Shown here in pieces: positions 1 through 9,290 of a stretch of DNA of 64,000 nucleotides. The notes beneath the pieces were generated by a model. The model worked only from the letters and a program-made list of their open reading frames with translations. It did not search any database and was not told where the DNA came from. Positions within the stretch are counted from its first letter, which is position 1, and each line of letters starts with the position of its first letter. The stretch lies in the NCBI GenBank assembly GCA_016713565.1, contig JADJOX010000007.1, positions 434,001 through 498,000 of the forward strand, written 5' to 3'. A program made the translations under genes and the position numbers. This stretch comes from Ignavibacteriota bacterium. Lineage in GTDB: Bacteria > Bacteroidota > Ignavibacteria > Ignavibacteriales > Melioribacteraceae.

Positions 1-44
1 AAAACGTCTCTAACTTCACCACTTGTAATTTCTGTGTTTTCCAT
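1..44 (-). CDS. N-terminal fragment of an unidentified protein
   Basis: An ATG at 44-42 on the minus strand opens a frame that runs off the window edge and reads MENTEITSGEVRDV. It begins 16 bases after the glutamate dehydrogenase stop codon, so it is probably co-transcribed with gdhA. An AGAAAG sequence just upstream could be a weak ribosome binding site. Fourteen residues are too few to assign a family. Confidence 0.4.
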   Translation of the reverse strand, partial: MENTEITSGEVRDV

Positions 45-60
45 ATTACTTTCTATAAAG

Positions 61-1401
61 TTATACTAAACCTTGGTCTAACATAGCGTCGGCTACTTTT
101 AAGAATCCAGCAATATTTGCGCCGTTTACATAATTTCCAGGTGTTCCAAATCTATCAGCTGTAGTTATACAGGTATCGTGAATACGAACCATAATTTCGT
201 GTAATCTTTTATCAACTTCTTCTCTTGACCATGGAAGTCTCATACTGTTCTGTGACATTTCCAAACCGGAAGTTGCAACACCGCCAGCATTTGATGCTTT
301 TCCTGGAGCGTATAAAATTCCCGCTTCGGAAAATACTTTATATCCGCCAATAGTTGTCGGCATATTCGCGCCTTCGCAAACACACAAACAATTGTTATTA
401 ACTAAATTTTTAGCGTCCTGTTCATCAATTTCATTTTGGGTGGCGCATGGTAAAGCAACGTCCACTTTTACTTCCCATGGTCTTTTTCCAGCATGAAATT
501 CAGCGCCGAATTCTTTTGCGTAATCTTCTACAATATCTTTATTGCTTGATCTCAGTTTTAACATATAATCAACCTTTTCACCGCTTACACCGTCTTTATC
601 ATAAATGAATCCATCAGGTCCGCTAAGCGTTACAACTTTTCCGCCTAATTCATTTACTTTTTGAACCGCTCCCCAAGCGACATTTCCAAATCCTGAAACA
701 GCGACAGTTTTTCCGTCAAAAGTTGTATTTTTTGTTTTAAGCATTTCTTGCGCAAAATATACAACGCCAAATCCGGTTGCTTCGGGTCTAACCAACGAAC
801 CTCCCCAATTTAATCCTTTTCCGGTAAGAACGCCCGTAAATTCATTTTTCAATCTTTTGTACTGTCCGAAGAGAAATCCTATTTCTCTAGTTCCAACTCC
901 AATGTCTCCTGCGGGAACATCTGTATTAGAGCCAATATGTCGGAATAGCTCAGTCATAAAACTTTGACAGAATCTCATAATTTCATTTTCACTTTTACCT
1001 TTGGGATTAAAATCGGAACCGCCTTTTCCTCCGCCCATAGGCAAAGTTGTTAAACTATTTTTAAATACTTGTTCAAATGCCAAAAACTTTAATATTCCCA
1101 AAGTTACAGAAGGGTGAAAACGTAAACCGCCCTTGTAGGGACCAATTGCACTGTTCATTTCAATTCTAAATCCGCGATTCACATGGATTTCACCTTGATC
1201 ATCCATCCAAGGAACTCTGAACATTATTACTCTTTCAGGTTCAACCATTCTTTCTAATATTTTTGCTGATTGGTACTCCGGATGTCTTTCCAATACTAAA
1301 TCTAAAGATTCTGTTACTTCTTCAATTGCTTGATGAAATTCAGGTTCGCTTGGATTTTTTGCTTTAACTTCGGCAATTATTTTTTTTACATATTCTGACA
1401 T
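61..1401 (-). CDS. gdhA: Glutamate dehydrogenase, hexameric NAD(P)-dependent type
   Basis: Interconverts 2-oxoglutarate plus ammonia and glutamate in the cytoplasm, linking nitrogen assimilation to central carbon. From the chosen start the protein is 446 residues, the usual length of the small hexameric class. Visible motifs are PMGGGKGG with catalytic Lys near 126, PAGDIGVG with catalytic Asp near 166, and the dinucleotide-binding GFGNVA near 237-242. I chose ATG 1401 (MSEYVKK) over an in-frame ATG 18 codons upstream because GAGAG lies just before it and the extra residues do not look like the family. NADP preference is usual for this length class but is not proven here. Confidence 0.95.
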   Translation of the reverse strand: MSEYVKKIIAEVKAKNPSEPEFHQAIEEVTESLDLVLERHPEYQSAKILERMVEPERVIMFRVPWMDDQGEIHVNRGFRIEMNSAIGPYKGGLRFHPSVTLGILKFLAFEQVFKNSLTTLPMGGGKGGSDFNPKGKSENEIMRFCQSFMTELFRHIGSNTDVPAGDIGVGTREIGFLFGQYKRLKNEFTGVLTGKGLNWGGSLVRPEATGFGVVYFAQEMLKTKNTTFDGKTVAVSGFGNVAWGAVQKVNELGGKVVTLSGPDGFIYDKDGVSGEKVDYMLKLRSSNKDIVEDYAKEFGAEFHAGKRPWEVKVDVALPCATQNEIDEQDAKNLVNNNCLCVCEGANMPTTIGGYKVFSEAGILYAPGKASNAGGVATSGLEMSQNSMRLPWSREEVDKRLHEIMVRIHDTCITTADRFGTPGNYVNGANIAGFLKVADAMLDQGLV

Positions 1402-1720
1402 AAATCTCTCGCTAATATTTTTAAAATTTGTAATTAAAATATAGTTAGAATGCATATCCGTTCATTTTGAAAATCAAATTAATAATTTATTGAAATAGTA
1501 AGATTAGTATTTTGATTATTAATCGACATTTTATCCAAAAATAAATTTGATGCTTAGACTACCTATATCGGATATCTTAGTATGTTAAACTTAAGTGCAT
1601 AAAATATGATTCGCAAGTATTTTTTATAAGTTCTAATGGTAAAAGTATAATTATATTTTTGCAGAAATGTATAAAAAAAACCCGCTATGCGGGTTTATAA
1701 ATTGTGAAAAAATGTAAACA
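1402..1720. other. Intergenic stretch, AT-rich
   Basis: These roughly 320 bases lie between gdhA and the T9SS cargo gene, both on the minus strand. They contain the terminator of the cargo gene near 1673-1696 and presumably the gdhA promoter. I could not pick out a convincing -35/-10 pair, a small ORF or an RNA gene. A short ATATC/GATAT inverted repeat near 1566 is too small to interpret. Confidence 0.6.
1673..1696 (-). terminator. Rho-independent terminator of the T9SS cargo gene
   Basis: Read on the minus strand, AAACCCGC and GCGGGTTT form a perfect 8-bp stem with a 3-nt loop. A run of eight T residues follows on the transcript side. It lies 25 bases after the stop codon of the gene at 1721-3049. 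Confidence 0.85.
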
Positions 1721-3049
1721 TTATTTTGTTAAAATCATTTTTTTTATTTGACTAAATTTACCAACCGTTAATTTATAAAAATATATTCCGCTTGTATATT
1801 TACTTCCGTCAAATTCAATTTTATAAATACCCGGCAGTTTTTCCTCGTTTACCAAAGTCGAAATTTTCTGACCTAAAACATTATAAACATCAATGACAGC
1901 TTTTTGCGGTCGAACTAAATTATTTTCAGGAATTGTAAATTTTATCATTGTGATTGGGTTAAATGGATTTGGATAATTTTGTTCCAAACTAAAAATCTTA
2001 GGAATTTCTATATTAACTTCAATTTCTTTAGAATATTCAAATTTTCCATCAATATCAATTTGTTTTAATCTGTACCAATATTTTCCTGAATTTAATGATG
2101 AAATATCTTTGTAAAAATAATTTTTTGGCGAATTGCTGTTTCCATGCCCGTTTATAAAATCGATTTTTTTCCAATTACTGTTCAAAGAACTAACAGCCGT
2201 CTCAGCGGAAAACGCATTTTTTCTTTCTATTTCAAAACCATAATTATTCATTTCGGTTGCGGTTTGCCATTGTAATTCTACCGTGCTTTCATTTGCCGTT
2301 GCAGTAAATGATGTAAGTTCAACCGGAAGCGGTGCTTGACCCCAACTTGTTGCAATTCTAAGTCCATCTAATATAACATCAAATGAAGAATTGCCTTGTC
2401 TTAAAGCTATACCTCCAACTTCAGATAAATCGGTAGCATTGTCAGAGGTAACTAAATCAGCTGATGGTTCACTACCACTTAAATCAGGATTTATGAATAA
2501 CTCAATTACATCGTTTGATGATCCGGAATTAATAGTGTACTTTAAAACAAGTAAATATGTTGTATTAGTAGAATATGAAAATGGTGTATATTCTGTCTCA
2601 CTTAAATTTGTTCCTGCTTTACTTATTCCAAATGCAAAATTGCTTGTATCACGTTTAATGAATAATCTTCCCTTCATTGTCCCAGAAGTTGAGTTTACAA
2701 TGCCAACAAAATACTCACCATCTATGGCATTAGTGACAGAATTAAAATTAACCAGAAAAGAGAAGTAAACCGAACCCGAAGTTTGTGCCGTAAAAGTTTT
2801 TTTTACATCTTCACTAGTTGAAACTTGTCCTATTATTTCTATTGAGTTACCAATATTCGATGAAACATAATCCGGATATTCTAAATTCCCAGAAACAATA
2901 TAAATAGGTGTTCCGGTTTCGCCGCTGTATGCTACCCAACCATTATCAGAAAGCTTTTCGCCGACGGTATAATTAAATTCTTCTACTAACAGTTGGGGGT
3001 AAATATTAGAAAATAATAACAATAATAAGAATGTAATAGTTTTTTTCAT
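1721..3049 (-). CDS. Secreted protein with type IX secretion C-terminal sorting domain
   Basis: A 442-residue exported protein. Residues 1-18 are a signal peptide (MKK followed by a Leu-rich core). The middle (about 20-235) is rich in Ser, Thr and Asn and looks like a beta-sandwich of the LamG or carbohydrate-binding kind. A fibronectin-III-like segment follows (VELTSFTA ... WQTATEMNNYGFEIERK). The last 80 or so residues are a type A T9SS sorting domain: YPNPFNP, then a VYNVLGQ-type strand, then SGIYFYKL and a basic end. Such proteins cross the inner membrane by Sec and the outer membrane by the Por machinery, and are anchored or released. The start has a strong AGGAGGTG ribosome binding site. 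The cargo function is unknown. Confidence 0.88.
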   Translation of the reverse strand: MKKTITFLLLLLFSNIYPQLLVEEFNYTVGEKLSDNGWVAYSGETGTPIYIVSGNLEYPDYVSSNIGNSIEIIGQVSTSEDVKKTFTAQTSGSVYFSFLVNFNSVTNAIDGEYFVGIVNSTSGTMKGRLFIKRDTSNFAFGISKAGTNLSETEYTPFSYSTNTTYLLVLKYTINSGSSNDVIELFINPDLSGSEPSADLVTSDNATDLSEVGGIALRQGNSSFDVILDGLRIATSWGQAPLPVELTSFTATANESTVELQWQTATEMNNYGFEIERKNAFSAETAVSSLNSNWKKIDFINGHGNSNSPKNYFYKDISSLNSGKYWYRLKQIDIDGKFEYSKEIEVNIEIPKIFSLEQNYPNPFNPITMIKFTIPENNLVRPQKAVIDVYNVLGQKISTLVNEEKLPGIYKIEFDGSKYTSGIYFYKLTVGKFSQIKKMILTK

Positions 3050-3241
3050 TACACCTCCTATGATTTATGTTAAATTATGCTTAATGTTTGATTATATAAA
3101 AATCCAAAAAATTTTAATCATTTGAACTTTTATTAATGATAATAAATAATTCTGATAATATCAAATGAATTTTTAACTATTTTTAATTCATTAATTTTAG
3201 TTTCAATTAATATTTAAGAAGTGAAATTTTGGCGCGGATAT

Positions 3242-4102
3242 TTAATTATTTTTTTTTGTCAGTGTTATCTGAGGGTTTTTATACATTACAAGTTCAGCTT
3301 TATTATTCTTCGCTGTTTTGTAACTATCGCTTACATACCACCAATCTGATGGAATTTCAATTGTATATTTACCTTCGGTTTTATTCACTTTTTCAATAAT
3401 GAATTTTGCGATACTTTCAGGCATATTTAGTACTACTTTTAAATTGCTTGAATTACTAAAGTAAGTTTCAACTCGCATTCCATTGGCTCTTGGTGTGTAA
3501 AAAATGGAATCCGAGTTTTTTGCTTGGAGAACAACAGTGAATGTATATAAGATAAGTTTTAAATCTAAAAATGGCGAGGAAACTCTTTCATACAGAGATT
3601 CTAATGCCAGCATTCCAATAATACCTTCATTTCTATTTCCGAATAGCTGCCATAAACCAGAAATACCCGGTTTACAATTTAATTTTTCTCTTTTATTATA
3701 CAGCTCAGGTGATATTTTTTGTATGGTTTCCAAATCTTCAAGCATTAATGGCCGTGGACCTATTAAATCCATATCGCCGATAATTACATTCAGCATTTGG
3801 GGTAATTCGTCAAGACCTGTTGTTCTAAGCCATTTTGCAAATGCCGTAATGTCACTCCGAAGATTAGATTTTATAAAAATATCTTCTTCTGTATATTGCT
3901 TTATTTTTTCAAATGAGTTTTTAATTGTTCTGATTTTATAAATTTTAAATCTATGTTTTGTTAATGTCAATCCACGTTCTTGAATAAATATTGGGAAACT
4001 TCTGAATTCAATCATAATAATTAGACATACCAATAATAAGAATGGCAAAGTAATTATTAAAATAAGCGAGGCAAAAGCGATATTGAAAATTCTTTTCAGC
4101 AT
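3242..4102 (-). CDS. Bacterial sugar transferase (polyprenyl-phosphate sugar phosphotransferase family)
   Basis: Family members move a sugar phosphate from a nucleotide sugar onto undecaprenyl phosphate, the first step in building an exopolysaccharide or O-antigen unit. The protein has one N-terminal membrane helix (about 8-32) followed by the catalytic core. Family signatures are visible: KIYKIRT, GLDELPQ, GDMDLIGPRP and KPGISGLWQ. It is the short form without the extra transmembrane domain of WbaP-like enzymes. Residues from about 205 to 286 are a C-terminal extension I do not recognise. The gene starts 7 bases after the MlaE permease gene, so the two are probably co-transcribed, which is not an obvious functional pair. 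Substrate sugar unknown. Confidence 0.85.
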   Translation of the reverse strand: MLKRIFNIAFASLILIITLPFLLLVCLIIMIEFRSFPIFIQERGLTLTKHRFKIYKIRTIKNSFEKIKQYTEEDIFIKSNLRSDITAFAKWLRTTGLDELPQMLNVIIGDMDLIGPRPLMLEDLETIQKISPELYNKREKLNCKPGISGLWQLFGNRNEGIIGMLALESLYERVSSPFLDLKLILYTFTVVLQAKNSDSIFYTPRANGMRVETYFSNSSNLKVVLNMPESIAKFIIEKVNKTEGKYTIEIPSDWWYVSDSYKTAKNNKAELVMYKNPQITLTKKNN

Positions 4103-4109
4103 ATTTTGA

Positions 4110-4871
4110 TTAAAAAACGATTGACCATAATAAGTAATCCAAAATTAAAATTACTGCAGATGAAACCACAAATGACCTAATTGTTGATTTGCCCACTCCT
4201 TCAGCGCCGCCTTCTGTTCTAAATCCTATATGACAACCCAATAATGCGGTTACACCGCCAAATATCATTCCTTTAAACATTCCGAATAAAAAATCTCCCA
4301 TAGTAAAGAATCGTGTTACCGATTCGAAAAAGACAGCATAACTGACATTTAAGTAAAAATTGGATACAAGATAAGCACCCAAAACTGCAATAACATTTGC
4401 AAATATGATTAAAATTGGAAGCATTATAATTGAAGCAAAAAATCTTGGCATCGCCAAATATCTTACCTGACTAATTCCCATAGTTTCCAAAGCATCCAAT
4501 TGTTCTGTTACTTTCATAGAACCCAACTCTGCGGCAATTGATGCTCCAACTCTTCCCGCAATAATAATTCCGGTTAAAACCGGACCTAGTTCAGTTATTA
4601 TTGCTCTGCTTGTTGCAGTTCCCAAAAATGAAATTGGCGCCAAACCTTTTAATTGATATGCGGCTTGCCAAGCTGCAACCGCTCCGGTAAAAATTGCAAT
4701 AATAATCACCAAGGGCAGTGAACCGACTCCAATATGCTCCATTTGTGAAAAAACTAATTTTCTATTTTTAAATATTTTCGGAAAAAATCCGATTACTTTG
4801 AGTAAAAGAATTGAGACTTGTCCAAATTCTTGAAAGAAATTAATGATTTTTCTGCCAATATATGAAAACAT
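4110..4871 (-). CDS. mlaE: MlaE-family ABC transporter permease
   Basis: Inner-membrane permease of the MlaE/YrbE/TGD1 family, which works with an ATPase and an MCE-domain protein to move phospholipids between the inner and outer membrane. Four to five hydrophobic segments are visible. The family signature runs through GRVGASIAAELGSM and EQLDALETMG. I prefer ATG 4871 (253 residues, beginning MFSYIGRK) because GGA sits just upstream; an in-frame ATG at 4907 has no ribosome binding site. The usual partners mlaF and mlaD are not adjacent. Instead a sugar transferase follows after 7 bases, so the ATPase and MCE subunits must be encoded elsewhere. Confidence 0.88.
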   Translation of the reverse strand: MFSYIGRKIINFFQEFGQVSILLLKVIGFFPKIFKNRKLVFSQMEHIGVGSLPLVIIIAIFTGAVAAWQAAYQLKGLAPISFLGTATSRAIITELGPVLTGIIIAGRVGASIAAELGSMKVTEQLDALETMGISQVRYLAMPRFFASIIMLPILIIFANVIAVLGAYLVSNFYLNVSYAVFFESVTRFFTMGDFLFGMFKGMIFGGVTALLGCHIGFRTEGGAEGVGKSTIRSFVVSSAVILILDYLLWSIVF

Positions 4872-5049
4872 TATTTCCAATAAACTTAAATTCAAATTTA
4901 TATGCACTAAAAGATATTGATTTATTTGTAAAGTATTTAATTAAAGTTTAAATATCGAGCAAAGCTAATATTATTTTATCTATTCTCTAAAATAATAGAA
5001 TTAAATTGACATATGTTTAAAATCGAACAGAATAGTGCATTTTTTTAAG

Positions 5050-5077
5050 TTGATATAGACAATATTTCTTTTATATT
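5050..5077 (+). promoter_or_regulatory. Putative promoter of ilvE
   Basis: TTGATA at 5050-5055 and TATATT at 5072-5077 are separated by 16 bases, about 45 bases before the ilvE start. A second TTGACA at 5006-5011 has no good -10 partner. Assigned by resemblance only. Confidence 0.35.
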
Positions 5078-5122
5078 GTACATTTAGTATACAAATTTAT
5101 GAAAAATTTATCGGGTTAAATT

Positions 5123-6190
5123 ATGTCACCAATTAACTTTGTTGAAATTGAAGAAACCACAAATGTAAAAATTCCGGAGAATCTTGTTTTCGGAAAAAAT
5201 TTTACAACACATTATTTTGAAATGGATTACGAAACTGGAAAAGGTTGGTATAATCCTACAATTAAAAAATTCGGCAATTTTCAAATTTCACCGGCTGCTT
5301 TAGTATTTCATTATGGACAAGCGATTTTTGAAGGTTTGAAAGCTTATAAACATACCGACGGGAAAATTGCACTTTTCCGCCCGGATGAAAATATTAAAAG
5401 AATGAACAGATCCGCGGCAAGATTATGCATGCCTGAACTTGATATGGATTTAGCTATTACCGCTCTAAAAGAATTAGTTAAATTAGAACACGAATGGATT
5501 CCAACAAAACCGGGTCATTCTCTCTATATTCGTCCATTAATGTTCGCATGCGATCCTTATATTGGAGTTAAAGCCGGAGATCAATTTAAGTTTATGGTTA
5601 TGCTAAGTCCGGTTGGACCATATTATCCGGAAGGATTTAAACCAGTTCCAATTTTAACTACGGATAAATATGTCAGAGCCGTTAGAAAAGGAGTTGGTGA
5701 TTGCAAAACAGCTGGAAATTATGCGGCAAGTTTATTGGCTCAGCGCGAAGCAAAAAAAGAAGGCTACTCACAAGTGCTTTGGTTGGATGCCATAGAACAA
5801 AAATATATTGAAGAAGTCGGAACCATGAATATTTTCATGCAGTTTAAAAATGAAGTTGTTACTCCAAATTTAAGCGGATCAATACTTCCAGGTGTTACAA
5901 GAATGTCTGTCATTGATATTCTGAAAGACTGGGGCTATAACATGAATGAGAGACAAATTTCAATTGATGAAGTTGTGAAGGAATACAATAACGGTAATTT
6001 ATTGGAAATTTTCGGAACCGGAACCGCGGCAATTATTTCTTCAATAAGTAAATTAAAATACAATGATGCAATTATGAAATTCAGTGATGAAACAGCAGGC
6101 GAACTTGGTACAAAATTATACGAAGAAATTCTTGGCATTCAGTATGGCGAAAGAGAAGATAAATTCGGTTGGATGAATTATATAGATTAA
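5123..6190 (+). CDS. ilvE: Branched-chain amino acid aminotransferase
   Basis: PLP-dependent class IV aminotransferase that transfers amino groups between glutamate and the 2-oxo acids of valine, leucine and isoleucine. At 355 residues it belongs to the longer eukaryote-like group rather than the E. coli type (about 310). GVGDCKTAGNYAAS holds the PLP lysine (Lys195), and EEVGTMNIF, GSILPGVTR and GTGTAAIIS are the cofactor- and substrate-binding stretches. It stands alone, with the convergent peptidase gene on the other side of a hairpin terminator, so it is probably a single-gene transcript. The ribosome binding site (GGG) is weak. Confidence 0.95.
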   Translation: MSPINFVEIEETTNVKIPENLVFGKNFTTHYFEMDYETGKGWYNPTIKKFGNFQISPAALVFHYGQAIFEGLKAYKHTDGKIALFRPDENIKRMNRSAARLCMPELDMDLAITALKELVKLEHEWIPTKPGHSLYIRPLMFACDPYIGVKAGDQFKFMVMLSPVGPYYPEGFKPVPILTTDKYVRAVRKGVGDCKTAGNYAASLLAQREAKKEGYSQVLWLDAIEQKYIEEVGTMNIFMQFKNEVVTPNLSGSILPGVTRMSVIDILKDWGYNMNERQISIDEVVKEYNNGNLLEIFGTGTAAIISSISKLKYNDAIMKFSDETAGELGTKLYEEILGIQYGEREDKFGWMNYID

Positions 6191-6201
6191 ATTTAAGTAA
6201 T

Positions 6202-6235
6202 GAAATGACAACAAATGGTTGTCATTTCATTTTTA
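6202..6235 (+). terminator. Terminator between ilvE and the convergent peptidase gene
   Basis: GAAATGACAAC at 6202-6212 and its exact reverse complement at 6218-6228 form an 11-bp stem with a 5-nt loop, followed by ATTTTTATT. It lies 12 bases after ilvE. The same hairpin could also stop transcripts from the convergent gene, though the T tract is poorer in that direction. Confidence 0.75.
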
Positions 6236-6245
6236 TTAAAATACA

Positions 6246-7478
6246 TCACTTTACTTCTTTGTTCAGCAATTCTTTAACAATATCTTTATGGACAGTAAAA
6301 TCAAGCATTTTTAATTTTACATAATCTTCGCTGAAAATGTAATACCCCTTTAGTTTTCCATTTCTCGCGCCTGAACCCGAATCCTTAATTAAATACCAAT
6401 CATTTCCGTCCTTTTCCAAATAACCGACAATGTGAATCCCATGATCATCTGTCGTAGTATTATTGCTGAACCTAAATTGTCTTGAATCCTCATCAATATA
6501 TTCTGATGGAATATCAAAAGTTGGAACTACAAAAATATCCAATTCACTATTTTTGCCCGGCTCAGATACGTCACCGCCAATACAGATTGTGTATCCTTTC
6601 CTAATCCCATCTTTAATCGTTTTCATAAAATCATCAAGCGGAACATTATAATAATCTTTATTATGCCACCAATTATCTTCAACTTTATATTCAACATATT
6701 TATAATTTGGTTCCTGCTTCAAAGATAAAATTTCAATATAATCGCTCAAATTAATTTTTAAATAATCTTTTAAATATTGTTGTGGCGTTATAGTTTTTCC
6801 ATCTAATGTAAATGTTTGAGGCGGAGTTCCAATCCAGTGATTCATAATTGATTTAACCGTAGTTAAAACTTCTTCTTCATTCCACAAACTATGAGCTTTA
6901 ACAAATTGAAGATATTTTTCCATTTCATCAAACATATCACTAGTGTTTAAATATTTTTGTCCGGGTAATAATCCGGTAAAAACTTCACCGGGAACAATTC
7001 CGTATTTTTGCCAAATTCTCTTAACCGCATTTGATTCAGATCCGTCTCGAAAAAAATACTCACCTCTGGTTTGAACAAATCCTCTGGCTTTTTCAACAAA
7101 TTCCCAGTAAACTGTCCACATTTCCGAAAGTTTTACTTTTTTCCCGAATTGCCTAAAAATTTCCGATTCATAAAAAGATGTTGTGGAAAATGACCAGCAT
7201 GAATTTGTGTTTGCCTGCGGAACGGGGTCATTATGCCAAAATTTTGTGAATTTTGATTCGGCATTCGGCAAGTTATAATTTGATAAATCAATTACAAATT
7301 CCTTTGGTTTTTCGGTCTTTTTGGTATTGAAACTATCTATAGATTCTATTATCAAAGACCAGAATTCATTTTTATTTTCAGATAAAATTCCCTTATCGCG
7401 TTTCTTATCCTGAGCGAAATTTTGATTAAAATTAAAAATTGAAATAATAATTAAAATTGCAAAAAGACTTTTTTTCAC
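6246..7478 (-). CDS. Secreted C1 family (papain/bleomycin hydrolase-like) cysteine peptidase
   Basis: A 410-residue exported protein of clan CA family C1. Residues 1-22 form a signal peptide ending near NFAQ. The catalytic cysteine lies in QANTNSCWSF (Cys94) and the catalytic histidine in DDHGIHIVGY (His346). The third position, Asn in papain (KNSWG), is Asp366 here, in the stretch KDSGSG. The long insert between the Cys and His regions resembles bleomycin hydrolase or aminopeptidase C more than papain, but those are cytosolic. I place the start at GTG 7478, which has GGAGGAG directly upstream. An ATG four codons earlier would use those same bases as coding sequence. Substrate unknown. Confidence 0.85.
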   Translation of the reverse strand: MKKSLFAILIIISIFNFNQNFAQDKKRDKGILSENKNEFWSLIIESIDSFNTKKTEKPKEFVIDLSNYNLPNAESKFTKFWHNDPVPQANTNSCWSFSTTSFYESEIFRQFGKKVKLSEMWTVYWEFVEKARGFVQTRGEYFFRDGSESNAVKRIWQKYGIVPGEVFTGLLPGQKYLNTSDMFDEMEKYLQFVKAHSLWNEEEVLTTVKSIMNHWIGTPPQTFTLDGKTITPQQYLKDYLKINLSDYIEILSLKQEPNYKYVEYKVEDNWWHNKDYYNVPLDDFMKTIKDGIRKGYTICIGGDVSEPGKNSELDIFVVPTFDIPSEYIDEDSRQFRFSNNTTTDDHGIHIVGYLEKDGNDWYLIKDSGSGARNGKLKGYYIFSEDYVKLKMLDFTVHKDIVKELLNKEVK

Positions 7479-7763
7479 AAACTCCTCCATTGAAAGCAGA
7501 TTAAACTTATAATTTTAGATTGGTGTGCAAAAAGAAAAAAATAAAGTAAAAATAACTTTTAACTTATTCTAATTGAATAAACAAAATTATGAAAAGAATT
7601 TATTTTTTTATCTTTTAAATTTCACTTTCAATAATCAATACCGTTTCAAGTAAATAGTTTTGATGAATTTTATTTACATCTAATGTAAAAAATTTGAGGT
7701 ATTTTTTTTCGGGTAATAATAAAAATTATTTATTTATTAGCAACCAACTGCTTAGATGATTAT

Positions 7764-8255
7764 TTAAATAACCTTTAAATAAAGATACTTTGCGTCTCCG
7801 GGAGCGTAAAAATCTTCTAATACTGCTTCTTCTTTATAGTCACAAGCGATATAAAATTTACGTGTTGAAATGTATTGTTCTCTTCCGGATGTTTCAACGT
7901 AAATTCTATTTCCGCCTAGTTTACTAATTGCAATTTCACTTTCATTTAGTAATATTTTTCCCAAGCCCAAATTTTGATTTTCTTTATGAACAGCGATCCA
8001 ATAAAGATCATAACTGAATTTTGTTGCCGGTATTGGTCCGAAACAAGAATAGCCAACGGTTTTATCATCAATTTCCAAAAATAAAAAATGGTAACCGCTT
8101 TCTAATCCTTTGCTTAAGCGTTCTTCCGCTAACTCAACCGCAATATCTACTTCTTCATCATTAAAAAAACCGGTTGATGAAACTATTTTTTTAATGTTTT
8201 CCGGATCTTCAGGTTTAATGTTTTCTCTTAAAAAATATTTTTTTAATTCTGACAT
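7764..8255 (-). CDS. GNAT family N-acetyltransferase
   Basis: A 163-residue single-domain GNAT enzyme that should transfer an acyl group from acetyl-CoA to an amine. The acetyl-CoA pyrophosphate-binding loop is visible as ENQNLGLGKILL, preceded by the beta-4 strand DLYWIAVHKE and followed by NRIYVETSGREQY. It is the last gene of a minus-strand series running kamA, ATP-grasp, ATP-grasp, GNAT, 53 bases after the previous gene. That setting suggests it acetylates the product of the cassette or an intermediate such as beta-lysine. It is much shorter than the AblB/YodP acetyltransferase (about 270 residues) that makes N-epsilon-acetyl-beta-lysine, so the same reaction cannot be assumed. Confidence 0.85.
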   Translation of the reverse strand: MSELKKYFLRENIKPEDPENIKKIVSSTGFFNDEEVDIAVELAEERLSKGLESGYHFLFLEIDDKTVGYSCFGPIPATKFSYDLYWIAVHKENQNLGLGKILLNESEIAISKLGGNRIYVETSGREQYISTRKFYIACDYKEEAVLEDFYAPGDAKYLYLKVI

Positions 8256-8308
8256 GATTTCACTTATTCAATTTTGGTTTGTTGCTTAATAATTTTTTTA
8301 ATTTTCAA

Positions 8309-9277
8309 TCAAGTTGCGAATGATAAGATTGCCTCAACCATTTTTGTATAATTCCATCCGTACTTTTCACATGCCGCAAAAAATCCGCTGTCGGGTGAAA
8401 TGCACGGATTTACATTAATTTCCAAAGCAAAAATATTTTCATTTTCATCAACTCTATAATCAACTCTAACATAACCTTTCAGCTCAAACTTATTCCAAAT
8501 TTCTAAAGTTGTTTTTTTAAGTTCATTTAGTAGTTTCTCATCATTCTTATTAAAATCAAAATTCCTAACAGTGTTATGATACTCAAAAGTATCTTCATTC
8601 CATTTTGCATCATAGCTAATAATTTTTGGTTTATCTTTTGGGTAATTTTCGAATCTAATTTCCGCAATCGGCAAAACTAAAGGACCATCTTTGGTTTCGA
8701 TAACAGATATATTAAATTCTCTGCCGTCAATAAATTCTTCAACGAAACACTCACCATATTTTTCAGTTCTTTTATTTAGTTCATCTTTTAATTTTTCTAT
8801 AGCATATATTATGGATGAGTCATCAAGTCCGACTGAAGCATCAACGTTAACAGGTTTAATAATACATGGCACAGAAAAAGAAATCGCATTAAAAGTATTT
8901 TTTGTTGAAAACCATTTTGGCGTTAAGATATTATATTGATCGAACAGTTTTTTTGTTAAAACTTTATTTGTTGTAATAAACAGAGATTGACTTGTTCCGC
9001 CCGTAAAAGACACATTTTTACTTTCCAGAATTTGAGGAATAAAATGCATATAAGCTTCAGTTCCATTTAGAGCTTCAACCAAATTAAAAACCATATCAGG
9101 ATTTATATCTTCTATTTGTTTTTTGAACAAATTTAAATTAAGATCAGCTCCAAATTCAATTACAGAATGGTTTAATTCAATTAAAGATTTTTTAACAGCT
9201 TCAACTTGAGTTAGAACATCTAAATCATCTGCTGAATTTTTATCTGTGGGAAGGTTGTAAACAATTATGATTTTCAT
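8309..9277 (-). CDS. D-alanine-D-alanine ligase-like ATP-grasp enzyme (second of pair)
   Basis: ATP-grasp ligase of the D-Ala-D-Ala ligase fold, which activates a carboxylate as an acyl phosphate and joins it to an amine. An N-terminal Rossmann-like part (1-95) is followed by ATP-binding strands PCIIKPVNVDASVGLDDSS and CFVEEFIDGREFNVS-like residues, and by metal-binding ALEINVNPCISPDSGF near the C-terminus. About 322 residues from ATG 9277. It has diverged from cytoplasmic Ddl, and its neighbours are a second ATP-grasp gene and kamA rather than mur genes. I therefore expect an amide ligase for a small molecule or peptide, not peptidoglycan synthesis. The gap to the upstream ATP-grasp gene is only 13 bases. 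Confidence 0.82.
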   Translation of the reverse strand: MKIIIVYNLPTDKNSADDLDVLTQVEAVKKSLIELNHSVIEFGADLNLNLFKKQIEDINPDMVFNLVEALNGTEAYMHFIPQILESKNVSFTGGTSQSLFITTNKVLTKKLFDQYNILTPKWFSTKNTFNAISFSVPCIIKPVNVDASVGLDDSSIIYAIEKLKDELNKRTEKYGECFVEEFIDGREFNISVIETKDGPLVLPIAEIRFENYPKDKPKIISYDAKWNEDTFEYHNTVRNFDFNKNDEKLLNELKKTTLEIWNKFELKGYVRVDYRVDENENIFALEINVNPCISPDSGFFAACEKYGWNYTKMVEAILSFAT

Positions 9278-9290
9278 CAAATTATAGAAA

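Noticed and set aside
3504..3941. Plus-strand ORF of 145 codons opposite the sugar transferase
   Set aside because: It is antisense to a gene with clear family motifs, shows no recognisable domain and has no ribosome binding site.
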